Below, piece by piece: positions 57,603 through 64,000 of a DNA stretch of 64,000 bases (the first letter of the stretch is position 1; every line of letters begins with the position of its first letter). The stretch is from Tethya wilhelma (taxonomy: Eukaryota > Porifera > Demospongiae > Tethyida > Tethyidae). The position numbers and the translations under genes were made by a program. The stretch lies in assembly GCA_964030475.1 (NCBI GenBank), contig CAXIPT010000001.1, positions 538,229-602,228 on the forward strand. Reading direction: 5' to 3'. Below the pieces are notes generated by a model. That model was given only the letters and a program-made list of their open reading frames with translations. It made no database searches and was not told the DNA's origin.

Positions 57603-58506
57603 TGCTGCACTCAATCAAGACAGGAAGGTAAATGAAACCACGATACTGAGTTGTACCAAGAAGACACTGCATCAGTTCTGTGTAGCTATTGATCATGTTG
57701 AGGAGTGGTCTGAGTATACTGTACATGTAGTGTGAACCATCCTCCTATTGTCACAACACCTATTGACATAATAACGTTTTGTGGGAAAGTTTAATTATTA
57801 CAAAGCTGCCAAGAATATGGCAATTTCTGACTTAAATTTAATTAATGTGGGATAATAATATTAAATTTTGAGAAAAGAGATCTCTTGATTGTGAGATTTC
57901 TTGAAATTTGACTCTAACATGGCTTGGCAAGTTCTCTCCACATTCCAATTGTGTCATGAATATTACAAACAGAAAACCCACAGGAACTTGGCTAGTTACA
58001 CCATGGAAACCACACATGTACAATTAGTGGGAAACTTCAGGCTTCCTCAACTTAATGCCTACTCTTGACTACCACAGGCTGTCTGACGAGCACCACTGTG
58101 TGGCTATGTCTGACGAGCACCACTGTGTGGCTATGTCTGACAGCATGAAGCCAGCGAAACAATACTGAGTCAGGCCTGCCTATGCAATATCATCAGTGAG
58201 TCACGTCTTAATTTGGCTGTGCAGCATGTACATACAAACATGAACAACATTATGTTTGATATGTCTTGTCTGGGGACTTAGAGAGAGCCAGTGTATGCTA
58301 TAGTGTTGAGCCCATTAGCACTCTCTCCTTTGATCTGGGAATGAGGCTCGATCTGCCGCATGTGTTCAACGGCCACAGACTCCAGATCCATAATATTTGA
58401 CAATATCTGAACTATGATACCAATTAGCAGGTAAGTACCAAGGCTAATACTCTCACCATATTGAATCCCTACACAAACCTAATACAAATTATGTCATAAC
58501 TTGATA

Positions 58507-58893
58507 CCTCACCTTAAATTCTTTAATTTGCAGCTGCATGTCCTCATAACTTTATATATTTCTGTGTATAGGTACACAGTTCCATTATGTCCATATGAAC
58601 AGCTATATAGGCTCCCAGGCTCCTCACTAGACTGAGAGTAAAGGTTAAAGTCTAACCAGAAGCCACAAAAATTACTGGAATTTAAAGTCATGCACTGATA
58701 ATTGCATGCATCCACATGTGTCAGTGAGATGATTACATGAAAATTAATACTTAATCATTCAATTTTTTATTTCTAGCTAACAAAAATAATTTATGGAATG
58801 AAAATAAAAAAAATAATAATGTTATTGTAAAACAGAAAGCATAATCTATGCAAGATGAAAACATAGACTAATTATTATTCATAAAAATAGTGA
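58507..58893. other. intergenic AT-rich region
   Basis: No supported gene. It lies between the duplicated unit and the 3' end of the Bcl-2-like gene. A minus-strand AATAAA-like signal for that gene is plausible in the A/T-rich stretch near 58740-58880. Confidence 0.5.
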
Positions 58894-59580
58894 CTATTTC
58901 TTTCTAGAAAAATACCAATAACCTAAAGCAACTGCTCCTAATGCTACTACAACAGGTACAGCTATCTTCAACAGTCCACTGTGTCTGTTCCTCTCTCCTC
59001 TCAACCCACCAGGACCAGTGTTGCTTCTCGAAGGAGAAGGACTGAGAAACATGTCCGGCAGTTCATCGTTGAGTGAGTCACTACCTTCACCAGCAGCTGG
59101 TGTGGCTCTCCTTGCTCCCCCCCTGGCTACGATCTCAGGAGGGTGGTGGGGATGATGGCTGCCTACAATGTTCACCGAGGCAACAGAGCTCATGGAGCTG
59201 TGACGTGAGTGAGTGCGCACAAAGTAGCTCTCTTCCTGTACAGCTTCTATGGAGATGATGCTTTTGGACAGCTGGCTCTGGTATTGGAACGTCAAACTAC
59301 TTGAGGAGTAGTCGAAGAAGGTGGCTGTGCCGGGGGTGAGGGTGTCCAGGGAGCTCGTTGACAAGCTACGAGGGATTGATTGCTTTCGTATATTTATCCT
59401 ATCAATGGTGGCTGACTCTGAGTCTGTCTCTGGGACTGGGAATAAGACCTCCACACTAACGGTCCTCCGGAGGCAGTAGCTGGCTGGAGACTGGAAGATG
59501 TTGTGACGGTTTGGTGGACATGGAGCAGGTTGTTGCTGGGAGGCTTGATGGTGGCTGATCTGTTCAACAGCTGCAGGCTG

Positions 59581-59628
<48 letters not shown>

Positions 59629-59985
59629 TAAGGTATACTATGGTGTGTAATGAACAGAGTAATCCTGTAAACTACTCAAAGAAATGCCAGAAGCGGGGAA
59701 GGCCTGGTTAATTCTACTAAGTTAATTGTATGTGGAGTATTCTAATTGTGTGTGTACAGTTGAAGCTGTACAGTGTGAATGCAGTGGTCTTTCAAGAATG
59801 CAGCACATATTAGTATGATGCACACAAGTAACGCTGTACAAAGGATGGTATAGTGCACTCACTGTTAATTCCTCTAGAATGACAGCTGGTATGCCCAGGT
59901 CATGGTGCTGTAGAACAGTGGACAGACAAGTAATCGTAAATTGACGACCGTATCACAACAGTGAACTCACTCAGAACAAGTAGTG

Positions 59986-60074
<89 letters not shown>

Positions 60075-63000
60075 NCACACACACACACGGAGTACATACA
60101 CATACCTGGCCCTCATGTGGCCCCCTACACACAGGTGCCTGGTAGTCATCATAAAGGTCCGCGTACTCATCCTCCTCATAGACCTCCACCTGGGTGTAGC
60201 TCTCCATGAGAGAGTTCTGGGGAACAACAAGAGATGATGGATGGGAGAGAAAATAATTATAGTGGATCCTGAAAATTTTACTAACAACAAAACATGAATA
60301 AGAAAGGCTTTTGGCAAATATTTCCTGATCTAAGAGTAGACTTGTGTGCATATGGTGTGAGTTTTCATGAATGAAACTTGTCAAATCAGCTCAAGCTGAC
60401 TAATGTGATGGTTTATAGTTCAGGGGTCATTGTTTGTCTGAATACAGTGTTTCTATAAACATCTTGAAAATGATTGGCCTCAACAGATCAAACACAACAA
60501 CTTCACTGTCACAAATAACTTTCACACATACCATACTGTTATTGGCTTTCCATTTTGATGCAGAGTTTTATATTATTGAAATTTTAAATTGTACGGAGGT
60601 GGAGAGGCAATTATTAGCTAATTGTTCAGTTAAAGAGCTCTATAATTTATACTGGCAAAAATGCTTTGCTGATTACCAGTGATTCAGAAAAATACACTCC
60701 TCAAAACTTCCTGGCTACACTGCAATTTTAACCCTGTTCATTCTGACTCACCCAGCCTCCCACAGAGAGGAGGATGTCAGCTGCATACTGGTCCATCACT
60801 TGCTGGGTGAAGTAAGAGATGGTCTCTCCCAGCTGCGGCATCACCTCGCTCAGCCGCCGCCCAAAGCAGGTGATCATGAAGAGGCCATCTTGGATCCTCC
60901 GTCCTTCCAGGAGAAGCCTCCTGGAGACAGTGCTAAAGTTTTGCCACGATATGGTACTTTTGATGATGTCCATCAGCACAGCGTCCAGAGCTTGGTTCAA
61001 CTCTATGTCATACTTGCTGTCAATCTGATCGCCAATCATGCACAGTTTGAATGAGATGTAGTCCTGGAGTACAGGATCTCGGCCCAGATGTTTAATGTAC
61101 TTCAAAAAATTAGGATCTGAGAATGCGTGATGTGGAATCTCCTTAGCCTGGGCTTCATCTGTCACTGAGTACTGCCTTTGTTTGACCTTTGTGACCCTAG
61201 GGAGGGTGCTGAACTTAGCTGCACCATGGTCTGGACCGGCTGCTGCATTGCCACGTTTTGAAGCCACTCCACGTTCTTTCTCTTCCGAGGCAAAGTCAAA
61301 CGGGTTGATCTCCACGCTCATCGGGGTGTAGTAGCCATGGGGTGTGGTCGTTGTCTGGAGCGGGAGGCCCACCCGACTGTCACTCTCACTACAGGGGCTA
61401 GGGAGAGTGATGGAGAGTTGGGGCGTGGAGAAGTAGCGTCTGTAGTGGGGGTGAGAGGAGGGTACGGACGTAGGAGGCTCTTTGCCTTCCTCGGCTGGTT
61501 CACCATCAGCAGCTGTAGAGCTGTTTTCAGTTTCAATATCAGAGGATAGCATGGAGCGATCACCTTCAGATGGTAGAGTAGACCCATCATCTTCTTCAGT
61601 GTCCTCATCCATTGACCCATCAGCCACAGTGAGGGAGGACGTTGTGGACACGTCTGTTGTGAGTGTATCAACAATGATCTCTGACCTCTCCTCCCAAGAG
61701 AAGTCAATGGTGTCCTTTGACCTTTCAGTGACGGCTGCATGAACTTCCACCTCCTTTTGCTCAAATGAAAAGCACTCCACGTATTGTTCTTTGGACATTA
61801 GCAGCAGTTCGTGGTCATTTACACCACCATCTGTTTCGTCGGATACATCTTGGTATTGTTGCCTAGGTGATGACACTGTATCACTGTGGATGTGAGAGTC
61901 CAGTCCATCAGGGTGGGCATTAATTGGAGAGCTCTGTGGAGATGCATCTGCAGTGATAGGTGGAGACACAGATGCTGCTTTTGGCGGAGAGGGTGATTTT
62001 GACAAGGGTCCAGTGCCTGAGGGAACTGGGGGTGGAGCAGGAGGGTTTGATGGAGGAGGGGGTGGGGCACTGAATCCAAAGGAGGGTGGTAGCGTGGTCC
62101 ATGAGCTGGGGGGCGGGGCAGGAGGGGAGGAGGGGATGGGAGAGAGGGGTCCACGATCCTGATGGGAGAGAAACAGATGTGAGTACATCAGTTAAACTAT
62201 TGTGTAAACAATAACAATATCACAGCCACAGATATAGCTACAGTACTGGTACAATGTACAAGATTGTAAATTATACCAGGTGTACTAGTAAGTCAGGGCA
62301 TTTCTGGCCACACAAAAATACACTGATGTCACAGGAAAGCTAGCAGCTATTAGTCGTGTGTTGTGTAAGTTTAAGAACACTGTTGATACACATTGTAAAC
62401 TTTATCAGCTTACTTTGAATCTGGATTGGTGCTCAGTAGAACCATTAGCATCCAGAGAGTGGGCTTTCCTCTTTGTTAGCTTCCTGAACAGTTTTCCTGG
62501 ACTCAAACGCTTCTTCTTAATCTTGTTGAATTTCATTTTCTTAACCCTCTCACTAATATTACGTCCAGTGTTGTGTTCTCTCTTTATCGACCGTCGTTCT
62601 TCTACATCTTTGGTCTGTACTACTGGTTTTTGTGACGGAAGCTTGGTAAAGTTTTTTGTGACATGCCCTCCACTCTCCTCAGATGGTGACACGATGTCGT
62701 GCTTCAGTTCAGACACGGAGTTCAGTTTCCGCAGCACCCGTTGTCTTCGCGAGGGAATCTTGAAGAAGTTGTTGATGACATGTTCACTCTCCTGTCGGAT
62801 AAAGTTGGACGCCTCCATTCTATCGGGAATGACCTCCGACTGTGTGAGCAGAATGTTCCCCTTCCTGCTATCACCACCACCCAATGTGTGTTCACTGGCA
62901 TCCTGATAGGCATTGACATAGACCCGGTGATTGAACAGTCGCCTAGCTCTCGTCCTGGACCCCTTGTCTTCCCGTCCTGCTTGCACCAGCTTCATGTTCC

Positions 63001-63497
63001 TCAGAGACTCCAGCTCCTCATTCCGTGAGGCCTTGAGGGATTTGGAGAGATGTTTGATCTGCTTGGCTTCTTCCCCGCTGAGTCCCTCTCTGGAGCTCTT
63101 CCGTGACCCAGGGGGTGGAGCTTNTTTCCCTTTTGATGTCTCACCGAGAGGACCATTTTGACGCTTTGTGAGAATGTTTCTGGCAATTTTCCCAGCTTTG
63201 AGGGCTTCACGGACCTGAATCAATGGGGGGTGGAGATTGTATCAACAACCTTAGTTTAGAAGTTAATCAATCGGATTCTCAGTTATATTAAACTCACTCT
63301 TTTCTAAACTTACGCTATCTATGTTTGTATCTAGAAAATAGAGTAAAGTTGATTGTGTGTTTACAAGCTAAAGTCGTGAAGTGACCTACTTTTCCCATTT
63401 GGGTGATTCTGCTCAGTTCTTCACTCGACTCCATCTTCCTCCTGTCATCCAGCCGTACCAGACCGTCCTGGAACTCAACTTCCTCAGACAGATCCAT
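58894..63497 (-). CDS. very long Bak-like Bcl-2 family protein with tail anchor
   Basis: Six exons keep phase exactly: 63390-63497, 62414-63214, 60752-62158, 60106-60216, 59863-59907 and 58894-59577 (1051 aa). Residues 1-~620 are charged or Pro/Ser-rich and look disordered. A Bcl-2-like block then follows: BH3-like KLCMIGDQIDSKYDIELNQA (compare Bak, L-x3-IGDDI), SWQNFSTVSRRLLLEG, a degenerate BH1 (LFMITCFGRRLSEV) and BH2-like DILLSVGGW. About 280 further residues, with acidic VYEEDEYADLYDDY, lead to a C-terminal helix IAVPVVVALGAVALGYWYF and SRKK, as in tail-anchored mitochondrial or ER proteins. Bcl-2 proteins control outer-membrane permeability in apoptosis and are normally 170-300 aa. The core NWGR is not kept, so pore activity is uncertain. 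One N in exon 2 leaves one codon unread. Confidence 0.7.
59584..59629. repeat. (GT)n microsatellite
   Basis: About 23 GT units in the intron just 5' (in gene sense) of the last exon of the Bcl-2-like gene. Confidence 0.9.
59989..60088. repeat. (CA)n microsatellite
   Basis: About 50 CA units with one unresolved base (60075), in an intron of the Bcl-2-like gene next to exon 4. Confidence 0.9.
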
Positions 63498-63691
63498 GAA
63501 GAACACTCAGAAAACCAACTGTGAACTAATTTTGTGCACTTTGTACGTTGAAGTGTCTGGAAACCAAAACAATGCTGGGAGGGGATTTACCTTACAACAC
63601 GATTTACTCGGGGATGGCCGCGGAAATTGGTGTTTAATTAACGGGACATCCTCAATTGGTATAATTAGCTCCCATTGGACTCCCAACAACA
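63498..63691. promoter_or_regulatory. short divergent promoter
   Basis: Only 194 bp separate the start codons of the Bcl-2-like gene (minus) and the next gene (plus). It contains CCCATTGGACT (an inverted CCAAT box, ~63671) and a second ATTGG near 63654. No TATA box was seen. Confidence 0.55.
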
Positions 63692-64000
63692 ATGGCTAGC
63701 GTAGAGACGCCAGAGGCACTCAGCCCAGCTGAACTACCCGAGGCAGAGAGAACCAGCACTCCACCGCTAGAGGAAGTAGACCTTGTCATACAGGACAGCA
63801 GCTTGGTTAGTCCTGGTCACAGGAAGCCAAAAGTATGTTTGAGTCGCATGTCTTTATTTAGGCTGCCATGGCCCAATAACTCGTGACCAATTGAATGTGA
63901 TATTTTGTGCACCCCTACAGTTCAAGCCCACTGTACCCAAGCCCTTCAACCTGGGCATTGATAGGAGGATTGCAGAGAGACAGAGGTTTGATGATGGAAG
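63692..64000 (+). CDS. 5' part of a gene with a TPX2-like motif
   Basis: Exon 1 (63692-~63831) encodes MASVETPEALSPAELPEAER and a short acidic segment ending PGHRKPK at a donor (AAA|GTATGT). Exon 2 starts after CCTACAG (63920) with FKPTVPKPFNLGIDRRIAER then QRFDDG and runs off the window. The PKPFNL-x(2)-DRR-x(3)-R-x-RFD pattern resembles the repeat found in TPX2-type microtubule-associated spindle proteins. Too little is present to name the gene. Confidence 0.5.

Larger units (their letters stand above)
55875..58506. repeat. duplicated ~2.6 kb unit, copy 2
   Basis: Aligned end to end with 50181-52753. Differences include a local duplication of GACGAGCACCACTGTGTGGC (about 58085-58140) and scattered substitutions. 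Its left edge touches the 3' LTR and its right edge ends CATAACTTGAT before unique sequence. Confidence 0.9.

Noticed and set aside
1..64000. CRISPR arrays, bacterial operons, insertion sequences or phage genes
   Set aside because: No regularly spaced repeats or prokaryotic signals were seen. Introns, TATA/CCAAT elements and a Pol III tRNA show eukaryotic DNA throughout.

Overview
The window is nuclear DNA of an animal. Genes are split by many short GT-AG introns, there is no operon or Shine-Dalgarno structure, and the gene set is metazoan: E2F7/8, Nup205, V-ATPase subunit E, arylsulfatase A, a RIG-I-like receptor, a Bak-like Bcl-2 protein and cystine-knot growth factors. Dense gene packing, introns often under 150 bp, head-to-head gene pairs, Death-domain immunity genes and lineage-specific receptor arrays fit an early-branching marine invertebrate. 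A sponge is my best guess, but that is inference. Short N runs and CA/GA microsatellites indicate a draft assembly.

Layout. (1) 1-15.0 kb, plus strand: a tandem array of related single-pass membrane receptors. Each has a signal-peptide exon, a small Cys-rich ectodomain, usually a Thr/Ser-rich stalk, one transmembrane exon and a tyrosine-motif tail (NPAYGEV, YEVP, YDTP, DYQ-LE). Intact genes alternate with broken ones and orphan exons, and several MITE-like elements are inserted. (2) 15.4-18.6 kb, minus: the N-terminal part only of Nup205, head to head with (3) 19.1-22.8 kb, plus: an E2F7/8-type repressor; a canonical E2F site lies between the two. (4) 23.0-27.3 kb, plus: a gene joining an N-terminal 2A-like ribosome-skipping peptide, a Death domain, a degenerate RIG-I-like helicase and an RLR C-terminal zinc domain. 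(5) 27.6-29.4 kb, minus: V-ATPase subunit E (226 aa) with a tRNA-Thr gene inside one intron on the other strand. (6) 29.8-34.9 kb, plus: a one-module nonribosomal-peptide-synthetase-like protein (C-A-PCP-TE, 1567 aa). (7) 35.4-45.3 kb, minus: an acyl-CoA dehydrogenase with a ~7 kb intron that contains, on the plus strand, two tandem cystine-knot/VEGF-C-like secreted factors. (8) 46.4-50.0 kb, plus: arylsulfatase A. (9) 50.2-58.5 kb: a ~2.6 kb duplication, each unit carrying a 459-aa intronless delta-endotoxin-like protein on the minus strand, with a 5'-truncated Ty3/gypsy element exactly between the units. (10) 58.9-63.5 kb, minus: a 1051-aa protein with a Bak-like BH3/BH1/BH2 block and a tail anchor. 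(11) 63.7 kb to the end, plus: the start of a gene with a TPX2-like motif.

The strongest candidates for something undescribed are the 2A-Death-pseudohelicase RLR (22,999-27,302), the receptor array (1-15,026), the animal NRPS with a Cys-nucleophile thioesterase, the very long Bak-like protein and the duplicated delta-endotoxin-like gene. Exon boundaries were read by eye from splice consensus, codon phase and paralogue comparison; most should be correct to within a few bases.
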